In this document: positions 24,659 to 33,363 of the stretch, piece by piece
Layout: the number at the start of each line of letters is the position of its first letter
How positions within the stretch are numbered: position 1 is the first letter of the stretch
Source: Verrucomicrobiia bacterium
GTDB lineage: Bacteria > Verrucomicrobiota > Verrucomicrobiia > JADLBR01
Length of the DNA: 40,027 bases
Assembly: GCA_020847615.1 (NCBI GenBank)
Contig: JADLBR010000149.1
Location: 1-40,027 of the forward strand
Direction: 5' to 3'
Program-made: the position numbers and the translations under genes
Notes under the pieces: model-generated
Told to the model about the DNA's origin: nothing
What the model saw: the letters and a program-made list of their open reading frames with translations, nothing else
Databases searched by the model: none

Positions 24659-26056
24659 ATGATGAGGGTGATTAGCGCTTCATTTTTTCTTCTAACCCAT
24701 CTTTTCGGCGCCCCGGCGGCCGAGCCTCGCCCGAACATCATCTTCGTCTTGGCCGACGATCTGTCGGCCCGCGATCTGGCCCTTTACGGCGGGCCCGTGC
24801 GCACGCCGGTGCTGGAGCGCATGGCCCGCTCGGGCGTCCTGTTTCACGATGCCTGGTCCGCGCCACTGTGCGGGCCGTCGCGCGCGATCCTCCACACGGG
24901 CAAGTATCCCCATAACCAGGGCTATTATGAGAATCAGATCACCCCGGAGGTGCCTTTCTTTCGGGACGGGCGGCACCTGCCCCTGCTGAAGATGGCCGCG
25001 GGCGCAGGCTGCGCGACTGGGATGTTCGGCAAGATTCACCACGGGGGCGATCCGGCGGAGTATGGGGCGCAAGAGCACTGTCTGGCACGCTATTGGGAGG
25101 GATATGACGGCCCCTTTCAGAAACGGACCCGGCCGCGCGCGGGTATGTACGCCATCTCGTGGTATTGGCATCCGGGAATAGTCGTCAACGGCGTCGGCCT
25201 GCCGACGGGGCCCGATGATTTTGGTCCGGATATCGAGTGCGAGCATCTCCTGCAATTCATCAGCCGGAACAAGGATCGCACGTTCTTTGCCTACTGGCCG
25301 TCGAATCTGCCGCACATGGCGCACGACCCAAAGACGGGGCGGTGGGCCTACACCGATGTCCCTGAGTTGGATGCCGGGGGCGGCCGGACCGGAGGGCGCC
25401 ATAAAGGGTCGCTGGCCTCAGCGGTCGGTTATCTGGACGCCCTGATCGGGCGGATCCAGGATCACCTGGAGCGGTCGGGAATCGCGGATCGGACCATCAT
25501 ATTTTTCACCGCCGACAATGGCACGGCTGATGGTGACAAGGGGAGCTATGACCGCGATCTCGCAATCCGGGTGCCCTTCGTGGTCTCGGGTGGGCCCGTG
25601 CGTCCGGTTGGCGCGAGTCGCGCGCTGGTCGATTTCACCGACATCTGGCCGACGGCCGCCGATCTCGTTGGCCACGTGGGTGCGTTCAATGCCGACGGGA
25701 AGAGTTTTGCGCCTCTGCTCCTTGGCCAGCCATTCGTGTCTCGTGAGATCATCCGCATGGCCATGGGCGATGGCCGATGGATCCGCGATGCCGACTGGCT
25801 GCTCGACGGGCGCGGGCACTTCTGGGACGCGCGCGGCGCCGCCTCCCAGGACGCGTATCGCGACGCGTCCCGATCCGAAGATCCCGACGCCGTCGCGGCG
25901 CGCAAGCGTTTCGATGGCTATCTCCGGGATTTTCCTCCTCCCGACGAGAATGACCCGATGACGCGGGACGCGTGGCGGATGTTTCGTTCGAAGGGGAAGA
26001 AACCGTCGGGGGCTCCGGGTCCCTCTGCCGACGGGGATGGAGAGCGAGGAAAGTGA
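24659..26056 (+). CDS. S1 family sulfatase, second copy, exported
   Basis: A 465-residue sulfatase, only distantly similar to its neighbour. Signal peptide at 4-21 (VISASFFLLTHLFGAPAA); metal motif LADDLS (31-36); maturation motif Cys71-Gly-Pro-Ser-Arg; GKIHH in place of the usual GK.H; FFTADNGT as the second metal site. The C-terminus (about the last 35 residues) is hydrophilic and low complexity. GGGAGAG precedes the ATG at 24659, and a second ATG follows directly. Two unlike sulfatases in one operon suggest that the target glycan has sulfate at more than one position. A 63-bp hairpin region follows the gene. Confidence 0.92.
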   Translation: MMRVISASFFLLTHLFGAPAAEPRPNIIFVLADDLSARDLALYGGPVRTPVLERMARSGVLFHDAWSAPLCGPSRAILHTGKYPHNQGYYENQITPEVPFFRDGRHLPLLKMAAGAGCATGMFGKIHHGGDPAEYGAQEHCLARYWEGYDGPFQKRTRPRAGMYAISWYWHPGIVVNGVGLPTGPDDFGPDIECEHLLQFISRNKDRTFFAYWPSNLPHMAHDPKTGRWAYTDVPELDAGGGRTGGRHKGSLASAVGYLDALIGRIQDHLERSGIADRTIIFFTADNGTADGDKGSYDRDLAIRVPFVVSGGPVRPVGASRALVDFTDIWPTAADLVGHVGAFNADGKSFAPLLLGQPFVSREIIRMAMGDGRWIRDADWLLDGRGHFWDARGAASQDAYRDASRSEDPDAVAARKRFDGYLRDFPPPDENDPMTRDAWRMFRSKGKKPSGAPGPSADGDGERGK

Positions 26057-26105
26057 TGGGTGCATCTGCTGTTATCCTATTGGCGCAACGCCCGCGGGCG
26101 GCCGA

Positions 26106-26168
26106 CCTTCCTGATTTCCCGAGTTCCAGATTGTCGGGTGGCCGGGTAGAATCGGAAACTCAGGAAGG
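26106..26168. repeat. Inverted repeat 3' of the second sulfatase
   Basis: CCTTCCTGA (26106-26114) pairs with TCAGGAAGG (26160-26168), with further partial pairing inside. It may end or process the sulfatase transcript. It also argues that the following gene starts after this point. Confidence 0.45.
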
Positions 26169-26214
26169 CAGGGACGATTATTGGTTCGCCCGGCGCGTTG
26201 GCGCGGGGCATGCC

Positions 26215-27357
26215 ATGTGCCTCGCGCTGGTCGCCTGCCTGGTGGGCGGTTGCGGCCCGCAGCAACCTGACCGGAATCGCGTGACCATCGGGGCGATCCG
26301 GTGGGATGCGTGGCATGTTCCCGCCGCGGGTGAGGCGCATGGCGGGGACGGCGGCCCGGTCAGGGCGATGGAGGCTTCGCTGAACCCCAAGCGCTATCGC
26401 CATCGCGCGCCCTTCTTTGCGCGGGTGGACACCAACGACGTGCTCCGCATCGATGGGTACACCCAGGCGATCGTCGATCGCGAGATCGCGTTCGCGAGGG
26501 CCGGCGGCATCGATTACTGGGCGTTCCTCTTGTACGACGAGGACAACGTCATGAGCCAGGGACTCGCCCTGTACCTCAAGAGCGGCAGGCGGCGGGACGT
26601 GAACTTCTGCGCGATCGCGTCGCCGGGGACGTTCGGCCCCGGGGCGCAGTGGCCCGAGGGGATCGCGCGGATCGTGCGCCTGATGCGGGAACCGGGGTAC
26701 CAGACCGTGTGTGGCGGTCGGCCGCTCCTTTACGTCTTTCGCGTCGATGACAAATGGATCAAGGCGTGGGGCGGCCCTGAGGGGGCGCGGAGGTTGTTCG
26801 ACGGGCTCCGATCGGCGTCGCGCGAGGCCGGCCTCGGCGACCCGTACATGGTCACCATGCAGGATGGGAGCGCCGCCGAGGGGAAGCGGATGGCGGACGC
26901 GATCGGCGCGGAGGCGCTCTCGGATTACGCGCGTTCCCGGGGCGAGGCCGGGGCGCCGTATTCGCGGCTGGTCGAGGTGGCGCGAGAATTTTGGGAGGAA
27001 TGCGCCGCGACCGGCTCGGGCGTCGTGCCGCTGGCGATGGCCGGTTGGGATCGCAGGCCTCGCGTCGAGCATCCCGTGCCGTGGGAACCCTATCAGAAAC
27101 CCGGCGTCGGGCTGGACAAGTTTTACATCGCCCCAACGCCGGAGGAGCTGGCCGCGCACATCGGCGAGGCGATGGAGTGGGCCGAGTTGAGGCCGGCCCA
27201 GTGTCCCGCGAAGACCGTGATCGTCTACGCGTGGAACGAGCACGATGAGGGCGGCTGGCTCTGCCCGGATCTGGGCAACGGGGATGCGCGGTTGCGGGCG
27301 ATCCGCAAGATGACCGAGAGTCGGAGGAGGAGCCGCGCGTCGGGCGGCGGGCACTGA
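26215..27357 (+). CDS. GH99/GH71-like glycoside hydrolase, lipoprotein
   Basis: A 380-residue protein from the ATG at 26215. MCLALVACLVGGC forms a very short lipoprotein signal with lipobox Cys13, so the protein is probably membrane anchored. The fold looks like the GH99-like/GH71 barrels: IGAIRWDAWH at the start, GGIDYWAFLLYDED, and VIVYAWNEHDEGGWLCPDLG near the end, where the Asn-Glu pair resembles the catalytic strand. Possible activity is endo-acting on mannose-containing or related glycans; this is inference. A longer frame from 26056, with GAGGAAAGTG upstream and overlapping the sulfatase stop, is possible. I rejected it because a 63-bp inverted repeat lies inside the extra part and the lipobox would be buried. 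Confidence 0.75.
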   Translation: MCLALVACLVGGCGPQQPDRNRVTIGAIRWDAWHVPAAGEAHGGDGGPVRAMEASLNPKRYRHRAPFFARVDTNDVLRIDGYTQAIVDREIAFARAGGIDYWAFLLYDEDNVMSQGLALYLKSGRRRDVNFCAIASPGTFGPGAQWPEGIARIVRLMREPGYQTVCGGRPLLYVFRVDDKWIKAWGGPEGARRLFDGLRSASREAGLGDPYMVTMQDGSAAEGKRMADAIGAEALSDYARSRGEAGAPYSRLVEVAREFWEECAATGSGVVPLAMAGWDRRPRVEHPVPWEPYQKPGVGLDKFYIAPTPEELAAHIGEAMEWAELRPAQCPAKTVIVYAWNEHDEGGWLCPDLGNGDARLRAIRKMTESRRRSRASGGGH

Positions 27358-27494
27358 CGGGGCTGTGGCGTGCGGCGCCCGGGTCGCCGGGGAATCCCGA
27401 TGCCCGTCCGGTCGGCGGATGGGCGGGGTGGAACTGCAGTTTCGATCTCGCTATCCCGCGACGCCCTGCTAGGGGTTATTCAACTGGCGTTTCC

Positions 27495-29990
27495 ATGTCC
27501 ACGCATCAGCGCACATCACGCCTGGGGGATATCGCCGACGCGGGCCGGGTCTCTCATCCGATGGGATTGGGTGGTGACGACTCCCATGGCCGCGAGGCAG
27601 TCCTCGATGCCGTTCCGGACCTGATCGCCATCCTCGGTCCGGATTTTATTATCCGCTATGCCAACCGCGCGCTGGCCGAGCGCCTCAGCCTGACGCCGGA
27701 AGAGGTGGTGGGTCGCTGTTGCCACCAATGCCTGGACGGCTGCGGCACTCCCCCGGCGGACTGCCCCCATGCGCGATCCATGGAGGACGGTCAAGAGCAT
27801 GCGGGGGAGTTCGAGCTGAAGCCCCTGGGGGGTTGGTTCGCGGTCACCGTAACCCCCATCCGCGGCAAGGGCGGCGATGTTTCGGGCTCGGTTTTCGTGG
27901 CGCGAGATATCAGCCGCCGCAAGCGCCTGGAGGGCCTCTTGGCGGCGCGGGTTCGCCTGGGCGAATTCGCGGGCACCCACGCCCCAATCGATCTGCTGCG
28001 CGAGACCCTTGACGAGGCCGAGCGGCTGACCGGCAGCCAGATCGGTTTCCTGCATTTTGTCGAGCCGGACCAGCACTCGCTCTCGCTCCAGATCTGGTCC
28101 ACCAACACGCTTCAGAACATGTGCCGGGCCGAGGGAGCTGGCGCGCACTACCCGATCGAGAAAGCCGGTGTCTGGGCGGACTGCGTCCGGCTGGGACGCC
28201 CGGTGATCCACAATGACTACGCGGGTCTTCCGAACCGCAAGGGGCTGCCTCCCGGGCACGCGACCGTCGTGCGGGAACTCGTCGTGCCCGTTTGCCGTTT
28301 GGGAAGGATCGTCGCGCTGCTGGGCGTTGGCAACAGGCCATCCGACTATACCGAAAGGGAATTGGACACCGTCTCCCAGCTCGCCGATATGGCGTGGGAT
28401 CTCTATGTCCGCAGGTGCGCCGAGGTGGATCTTCGCGAGAGCGAGCGTCGTCTCGCCACCCTGATGGGCAATCTCCCGGGCATGGCCTACCGGTGTCGCA
28501 ATGACAGGGATTGGACCATGGAGTTCGTGAGCGAGGGCTGCCTCGCGTTGACCGGCCACAGCGCCGACCGGCTCCGGAACAATGCCTCGGTCTCATACGG
28601 TGACCTGATCCATCCCGATGACCGCGATATGGTGTGGCGGGAGGTCCAGGCGGCACTGGTGCAACGGAAACCATTCCAGCTCACCTACCGGATCGTGGAT
28701 CGCGAGGGCCGGGTTCGGTGGGTGTGGGAACAGGGTGGCGGGGTCTTCGAGGATAACGAAGTCAAGGCCATCGAGGGCTTCATCACCGATATCACCGACC
28801 GGAAGTGCGCGGAGGAGGAGCGGCTTCGTCTCGAGCGCCAGGTCCAGCAGGCCCAGAAACTCGAGAGCCTGGGCGTCCTGGCCGGCGGTATCGCCCATGA
28901 CTTCAACAACATCCTGACGGCCGTGCTCGGCCACGCCGACATCGGGCTGTCCGGCCTGCCCGAAGGCTCTCCCGCCCACGACAGCCTGCTCCAGGTCTCC
29001 GGGGCCGCGCGGAGGGCCGCGGACCTGTGCCACCAGATGTTGGCGTACGCCGGCAAAGCCTCTTTCTCGACCGTAAGGGTGAATCTGCGCGAACTGGTGG
29101 AGGAGATGTCCCACCTCCTCCAGGCATCCATATCGAAGAAGGCGTCCCTGTCCCTGCATCTCGACGCGGCGCTGCCCACTATCCGCGCCGACCCCAGTCA
29201 GATCCGGCAGATCGTGATGAACCTGATCATCAACGCCTCCGAGTCCATGGGTGACCGCGGTGGGTCCATCACGGTTTCGGCCGCCCCGGTGCACTGCGGC
29301 GCGGATCAATTGCGGGGGACCCCCTTCGGCGATGCCCTGGCACCGGGCCGATACATCGAGCTGACGGTGGAGGATACGGGCTGCGGCATGGATGAGGCAA
29401 CGAGGGAGCGGATTTTCGAACCATTCTTCACGACAAAATTCGCGGGCCGCGGCCTCGGCCTCGCCGCCGTGCTGGGCATCGTGCGCGCCCACAACGGTGC
29501 GCTGGCGGTGTGGAGCGAGTTGGGCAAGGGGACCGTCTTCAGGATTCTGCTCCCCGCCCCAGAGGGGGGCGATGGGCAGCCGGATTCTGGCCGGTCGCAG
29601 GCCGATTCCAGGTGGCGGGGGAAGGGCACCGTGCTGTTTGTCGATGACGAGGAGATGCTGAGGGAACTCGGTGTCCAGATGCTCACGACGCTGGGCTTTT
29701 CCGTCGTGACCGCGGCCAACGGGCGACAGGCCCTCGACATATTCGCCGAACGGGGCGGGCAGATCGATCTGGTCCTGATGGACCTGACCATGCCGGACAT
29801 GGATGGGGCCGAGGCGTTCACGGAGATGAGGCGCATCGATCCCGGCGGGCGCATCATCCTGGTAAGCGGCTATAGCTCGCAGGATCTCGAAGAGCGCTTC
29901 GCGGGTGCCGGGCTTGTCGGCATCATACAGAAACCCTACAGCCTGGCCGAACTCCGCGATCTCCTCTCGCGGGTGTGCCCCGCCGGCTGA
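27495..29990 (+). CDS. Hybrid sensor histidine kinase (PAS-GAF-PAS-HisKA-HATPase-receiver)
   Basis: An 831-residue soluble kinase with no membrane segment. PAS 1 (about 34-140) contains a Cys/His cluster (75, 76, 77, 80, 83, 90, 92). A GAF_2-type domain (about 150-305) has GFLHFVEPDQ, HYPIEKAGVWADC and HNDYAGLP. PAS 2 (about 320-437) follows, then a coiled linker and the H-box with phospho-His468 in GGIAHDFNNIL. The ATP domain has Asn580 (N-box), DTGCG (627-631) and GRGLGL (651-656). The C-terminal receiver (710-829) has VDDEE (716-720) and phospho-acceptor Asp763 in LMDLTMPDMDG. It probably senses a small molecule or redox state in the cytosol. With no DNA-binding output, it must signal to a separate regulator, not seen here. 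It lies 137 bp after the glycan operon; whether it controls that operon is unknown. Confidence 0.95.
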   Translation: MSTHQRTSRLGDIADAGRVSHPMGLGGDDSHGREAVLDAVPDLIAILGPDFIIRYANRALAERLSLTPEEVVGRCCHQCLDGCGTPPADCPHARSMEDGQEHAGEFELKPLGGWFAVTVTPIRGKGGDVSGSVFVARDISRRKRLEGLLAARVRLGEFAGTHAPIDLLRETLDEAERLTGSQIGFLHFVEPDQHSLSLQIWSTNTLQNMCRAEGAGAHYPIEKAGVWADCVRLGRPVIHNDYAGLPNRKGLPPGHATVVRELVVPVCRLGRIVALLGVGNRPSDYTERELDTVSQLADMAWDLYVRRCAEVDLRESERRLATLMGNLPGMAYRCRNDRDWTMEFVSEGCLALTGHSADRLRNNASVSYGDLIHPDDRDMVWREVQAALVQRKPFQLTYRIVDREGRVRWVWEQGGGVFEDNEVKAIEGFITDITDRKCAEEERLRLERQVQQAQKLESLGVLAGGIAHDFNNILTAVLGHADIGLSGLPEGSPAHDSLLQVSGAARRAADLCHQMLAYAGKASFSTVRVNLRELVEEMSHLLQASISKKASLSLHLDAALPTIRADPSQIRQIVMNLIINASESMGDRGGSITVSAAPVHCGADQLRGTPFGDALAPGRYIELTVEDTGCGMDEATRERIFEPFFTTKFAGRGLGLAAVLGIVRAHNGALAVWSELGKGTVFRILLPAPEGGDGQPDSGRSQADSRWRGKGTVLFVDDEEMLRELGVQMLTTLGFSVVTAANGRQALDIFAERGGQIDLVLMDLTMPDMDGAEAFTEMRRIDPGGRIILVSGYSSQDLEERFAGAGLVGIIQKPYSLAELRDLLSRVCPAG

Positions 29991-30043
29991 AGATGCCGGC
30001 GCACCGCGGGAGCCGCCGGCCCCGCCCCGGCGACGCGTGCCCG

Positions 30044-30739
30044 TCACATCGCGAACAGCGCATAGCTCTGCGCGACGAGCAGGGCGGTGAGGAGGAAGAA
30101 CATCGCCTCCTCGATCGGGACGCCGCCGACCTTGATCCCGAGTGTCTGGGATTCGTCAAAGAACCAGATGCCGCGGCGGATGGCGATGGCGTCGAAGAGG
30201 GTCAGGACGCCACCGACGAGCAGCGCGGAACCGCAGACGGCGACCGGCCTGCCAATCCACGCGCCCCCGATGAGCCACTGGATGGCAACGACCGGCAGCA
30301 TCCAGAAGAGCAGGTGGACGAGATATCGCATGCGGCGAGGGAGGCGTGCGCGCCGGAGGGCGAGGAACGCCACGGGCCATGCCGCGGCGACGCCGCCGGC
30401 CGCGGCCCACATGGGAGCGACCCTGTCCGCGGCCCACGGGTCGGGGAGGCGGGCAGCGAGGCCGTTGGCGAGCAGGCTCACCTGCGCGGTCTCGATCAAG
30501 AAGAAGGCGCATTCCTCGATCGGGAGGCGGCCGACGCGGAAGAGGACGCGATCATCGGGGAAGTCCCAGATGCCCTGGCGGACGGCCCAGCTATCCCACG
30601 GGAAGGTGAAGGCCATGACGATCGCACTGGTGATGAGGAGCGCCGCGGTGTCGCGGTCGCACCACGTGGGCCAGGCGAGGGCGGCGGCGGCGGCCAGCAG
30701 GGGCGCATTGAACCGGATGTGGAATGCGCGGTAGGTCAC
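30044..30739 (-). CDS. Lycopene cyclase, fused CrtYc-CrtYd type
   Basis: A 231-residue membrane protein with about seven hydrophobic helices. It is an internal duplication of the roughly 100-residue lycopene cyclase domain. Each half carries the conserved motif with acidic residues, LPIEECAFF in the first and VPIEEAMFF in the second, preceded by a Trp-Phe pair (GIWDF and GIWFF). Family members cyclise the psi ends of lycopene to beta rings. It is separated by 14 kb from the CrtI-like and CruF-like genes. A cyclase beside an acyclic-carotenoid type CruF suggests a monocyclic or mixed-end carotenoid. It lies 7 bp after the ACT gene on the same strand. Confidence 0.92.
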   Translation of the reverse strand: MTYRAFHIRFNAPLLAAAAALAWPTWCDRDTAALLITSAIVMAFTFPWDSWAVRQGIWDFPDDRVLFRVGRLPIEECAFFLIETAQVSLLANGLAARLPDPWAADRVAPMWAAAGGVAAAWPVAFLALRRARLPRRMRYLVHLLFWMLPVVAIQWLIGGAWIGRPVAVCGSALLVGGVLTLFDAIAIRRGIWFFDESQTLGIKVGGVPIEEAMFFLLTALLVAQSYALFAM

Positions 30740-30746
30740 GGCGGTG

Positions 30747-31205
30747 TCAGCGGGAGATGTCTCCGCGCGCCACGACGCGGAAACCGGCGGCGTTCAGCGC
30801 CGAGGCCGCATACTCCTCCTCCTCGGTATGCAGCGCGAGGAGGAATTTGCCGGAGTGCCGGGTAAGGAGGGGAAAGGTGTAGTCGATGTTGCATTCGGCC
30901 TGGAGCACGGCGGCCAGCACGCCCTTGAGGTCGGGGGGGCCCGATATCTCCACGACGATCAGCGGGGACTCCGCGAACTGGAGGCCCGACTCTTTCAGCA
31001 CGCGCCGCAGTCCCTCGGGGTCGTCCGCCACGAAGCGCACCATGGAGAATTCCGCCGCCTCGCGAAGCGAGAGCCCCAGGATGTGCACGCCGGCCGCATC
31101 GAGGGTCCGGACCAGATTCAGCAACCGCCCGACCCGGTTCTCGAGCAAGACCGAGAAACCGACGATGCGCTCGCCGCGGGCCGTGGTGGTGGCATCGTGC
31201 GTCAT
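30747..31205 (-). CDS. Double ACT domain protein
   Basis: A 152-residue cytosolic protein with two ACT-like units: residues about 13-75 (FSVLLENRVGRLLNLVRTLDAAGVHILGL) and about 80-150 (IVVEISGPPDLKGVLAAVLQAECNIDY). ACT domains bind amino acids and regulate enzymes in trans or in cis. Similar free double-ACT proteins are common and mostly uncharacterised. The start at 31205 avoids an upstream extension without protein-like character. It is 7 bp upstream of the lycopene cyclase and divergent from yicC, with about 111 bp between starts. Confidence 0.85.
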   Translation of the reverse strand: MTHDATTTARGERIVGFSVLLENRVGRLLNLVRTLDAAGVHILGLSLREAAEFSMVRFVADDPEGLRRVLKESGLQFAESPLIVVEISGPPDLKGVLAAVLQAECNIDYTFPLLTRHSGKFLLALHTEEEEYAASALNAAGFRVVARGDISR

Positions 31206-31316
31206 GGGCGTCGCGCCTCTCCACCAGTGTGGCCGCCGCATCGGGCGGAGTCAATGGGTCTCGGGTGCCCCAAGATAGTGCTGGTGCGCCAGCGCGCGGA
31301 GGATAGTAAGGGGTGC

Positions 31317-32186
31317 ATGCTGAGCATGACCGGTTTCGGGAAGGCGCGGGTGCGCGCCGGCCAGGGCTGGCTGGTGGCCGAGGTCAGCTCCGTGAACCGA
31401 AAACAGCTCGAGGTGGTGGTCAGCCTTCCGCGCGAATGCTCCGAACTGGAGAACGAGGTCCGGGAGGCCGTGATGCCGGCGGCCACCCGGGGCCGCGTCC
31501 AGGTCGCCATCTACTATATGCCGCCGGCGGGGACCGGGTCGGGGCGGATCAATCACCGGCTCGCCGAGGCCTACGCGCGCGAACTGGGCCTGCTGCGCGG
31601 GCGCCTCAGGCTGGCGGGCGAGGTCACGCTGTCCGACGTCCTGCGCGCCCCAGGCGTGGTGGGCGAGGCGCCGTTGCCCCCTCGCGAGGAACTGGGTCCC
31701 GCCCTGCGCGACGTGGCGCGTCGCGCCGTCGCCGATTGGCAGCGCATGCGGCGGGCCGAGGGCCGGCACCTCCAGGCCGACCTCCGCCGCAGGCTGGCGC
31801 GCATGCGCGCCGCGGCCACCCGGATCGCCCGCCGGGCGCCCGCCGTCGTCGAGGGCTACCGCCGGGCGCTGGAGCGCCGCATGCTGGAGTTTGTCCCCGA
31901 TGCCGACACCAAGGCGGAGACCTTCCGCCGCGAGGTGTTCCATTTTGCGGATCGCTGCGACATCACCGAGGAACTCACCCGGCTCCAGAGCCACTTCGTC
32001 CAGTTCGCGTCATTCCTGCGCAACGGCGAAGGGAACGGTCGCAGGCTCGAGTTCCTGCTCCAGGAGATCCATCGCGAGGCCAACACCGTGGGCTCGAAGG
32101 CCAACGACGTCGCCGTCGCGCACGAGGTGGTCGAGCTCAAATCCGAGATCGAGAAGGTCAGGGAACAGGTCCAGAATCTGGAATGA
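31317..32186 (+). CDS. yicC: YicC family endoribonuclease
   Basis: A 289-residue protein with the family's opening MLSMTGFGKA and the C-terminal DUF1732 block (FHFADRCDITEELTRLQSHF, then GRRLEFLLQEIHREANTVGSKAND). YicC proteins are metal-dependent ring-shaped RNases involved in RNA turnover and stationary-phase survival. GGAGGATAGTAAGGGG precedes the ATG at 31317, setting the start. Its stop overlaps the gmk start (ATGA), and coaC follows, the yicC-gmk-coaC order being widespread in bacteria. The omega subunit gene rpoZ, often found between gmk and coaC, is absent here. Confidence 0.95.
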   Translation: MLSMTGFGKARVRAGQGWLVAEVSSVNRKQLEVVVSLPRECSELENEVREAVMPAATRGRVQVAIYYMPPAGTGSGRINHRLAEAYARELGLLRGRLRLAGEVTLSDVLRAPGVVGEAPLPPREELGPALRDVARRAVADWQRMRRAEGRHLQADLRRRLARMRAAATRIARRAPAVVEGYRRALERRMLEFVPDADTKAETFRREVFHFADRCDITEELTRLQSHFVQFASFLRNGEGNGRRLEFLLQEIHREANTVGSKANDVAVAHEVVELKSEIEKVREQVQNLE

Positions 32187-32806
32187 ACAGGATGAACTAT
32201 TTCCGCCGCTCCGGCATCATCTTTGCCGTCTCGGCCCCTTCGGGGGCCGGCAAGAGCACCATCTGCGCCAATCTCAAACAGACGCCCGACTTCCAGTACT
32301 CCATCTCCTGCACCACGCGCCCGCCGCGCGCGGGCGAGGAGGATGGCGTCGACTACCACTTCCTGTCCGAGGCCGAGTTCCAGCGCCGGGCAGGCGCCGG
32401 GGAATTCTTGGAGCACGCGGCTTTCAACGGGTTCCGGTACGGCACCCTCAAGGCCAGCACCCGGCAGGCGATCGACGCCGGCACCGACCTCCTGCTCGAC
32501 ATCGATGTCAGCGGGGTCGCCCAGCTCCGCGCGCTACCCGATCCCTGGATCCGCGAGGCCCTGGTGGACATATTCATCATGCCCCCCACCATCGCCGAGC
32601 TCGAGCGGCGCCTCCGCAAGCGCGGCACCGAGACCGACGGGCAGATCGCCGAACGGCTCGAGATCGCCCGGGTCGAGATGCGGCACTGGCGCGATTATCG
32701 CTACACGATCCTCAGCGGCACCATGGAGGAGGATCTCCAGAAGTTCCGAGCCATCATCCGCGCCGAGCGCTACCGCTCCTCGCGGCTCACCCTCGAGGGG
32801 CAGTGA
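32183..32806 (+). CDS. gmk: Guanylate kinase
   Basis: A 207-residue cytosolic enzyme that phosphorylates GMP to GDP with ATP. The P-loop APSGAGKS is at 18-25, the GMP-binding segment SCTTRPPRAGEEDGVDYHFLS follows, and the lid RLRKRGTETDGQIAERL is intact. Length is normal. The start ATG overlaps the yicC stop by 4 bp; an in-frame ATG 9 bp later is an alternative. The coaC start lies 2 bp after the stop, so all three are translated from one message. Confidence 0.97.
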   Translation: MNRMNYFRRSGIIFAVSAPSGAGKSTICANLKQTPDFQYSISCTTRPPRAGEEDGVDYHFLSEAEFQRRAGAGEFLEHAAFNGFRYGTLKASTRQAIDAGTDLLLDIDVSGVAQLRALPDPWIREALVDIFIMPPTIAELERRLRKRGTETDGQIAERLEIARVEMRHWRDYRYTILSGTMEEDLQKFRAIIRAERYRSSRLTLEGQ

Positions 32807-32808
32807 CC

Positions 32809-33363
32809 ATGTCCAACTCGCAGAAGACCATCTTGCTCGGTGTCACGGGCTCCATCGCCGCCTACAAGGCCGCCGATATCGCCAGCGCCCTCACCAAGGC
32901 CGGGCACTCCGTCCACGCGATCCTCACCGACGAGGCCACCCACTACGTCACCCCGTTCCTCCTCCAGAACCTCACGCGCAATCACGTCACCGTCCGGCTC
33001 CGCGACGAGGCCCCCGGGCGCCCGCCGCACATCGAGATCGCCGAGCGCGCCCACCTCGCGCTCGTCGCCCCCGCCACCGCCAACCTCATCGCCAAGCATG
33101 CCCTCGGCATCGCCGACGACGCGCTCACGACCATACTCCTTGCCACGCGGGCCCCGCTGCTCATCGCGCCCGCCATGAACGGCAACATGTGGCTCCATCC
33201 CGCCATCCAGGCCCACGTCGAGACCCTCAAATCCCGCGGCGCGCGCTTCATCGGCCCCGACACCGGCATGCTCGCCTGCGGCTACGAGGGCATAGGGCGC
33301 CTCTGGAGCCCCGAGGGCATCGCCGCCCGCGCGCTCGAGCTCGTCGGGGGCCCCGTTGCCTGA
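32809..33363 (+). CDS. coaC: Phosphopantothenoylcysteine decarboxylase, stand-alone CoaC
   Basis: A 184-residue flavoprotein that decarboxylates 4'-phosphopantothenoylcysteine to 4'-phosphopantetheine. LLGVTGSIAAYKA (9-21) is the FMN/HFCD start, PPHIEIAE holds the active-site His, PAMNGNMW is the conserved PxMNxxMW motif, and MLACGYEGIGRLW carries the substrate-flap Cys. In most bacteria this domain is fused to a CoaB synthetase domain (about 400 residues in total). Here the frame stops cleanly after the decarboxylase, and the next 180 bp do not encode CoaB. A separate coaB elsewhere in the genome is expected. Confidence 0.95.
   Translation: MSNSQKTILLGVTGSIAAYKAADIASALTKAGHSVHAILTDEATHYVTPFLLQNLTRNHVTVRLRDEAPGRPPHIEIAERAHLALVAPATANLIAKHALGIADDALTTILLATRAPLLIAPAMNGNMWLHPAIQAHVETLKSRGARFIGPDTGMLACGYEGIGRLWSPEGIAARALELVGGPVA

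Noticed and set aside
26056-26214. An N-terminal extension of the GH99-like gene from an ATG overlapping the sulfatase stop
   Set aside because: It contains a 9-bp-arm inverted repeat and would bury the lipoprotein signal. It was kept only as an alternative because its ribosome site is good.
28593-30047. A 484-codon open frame on the minus strand
   Set aside because: Antisense of the hybrid histidine kinase; no domain features.
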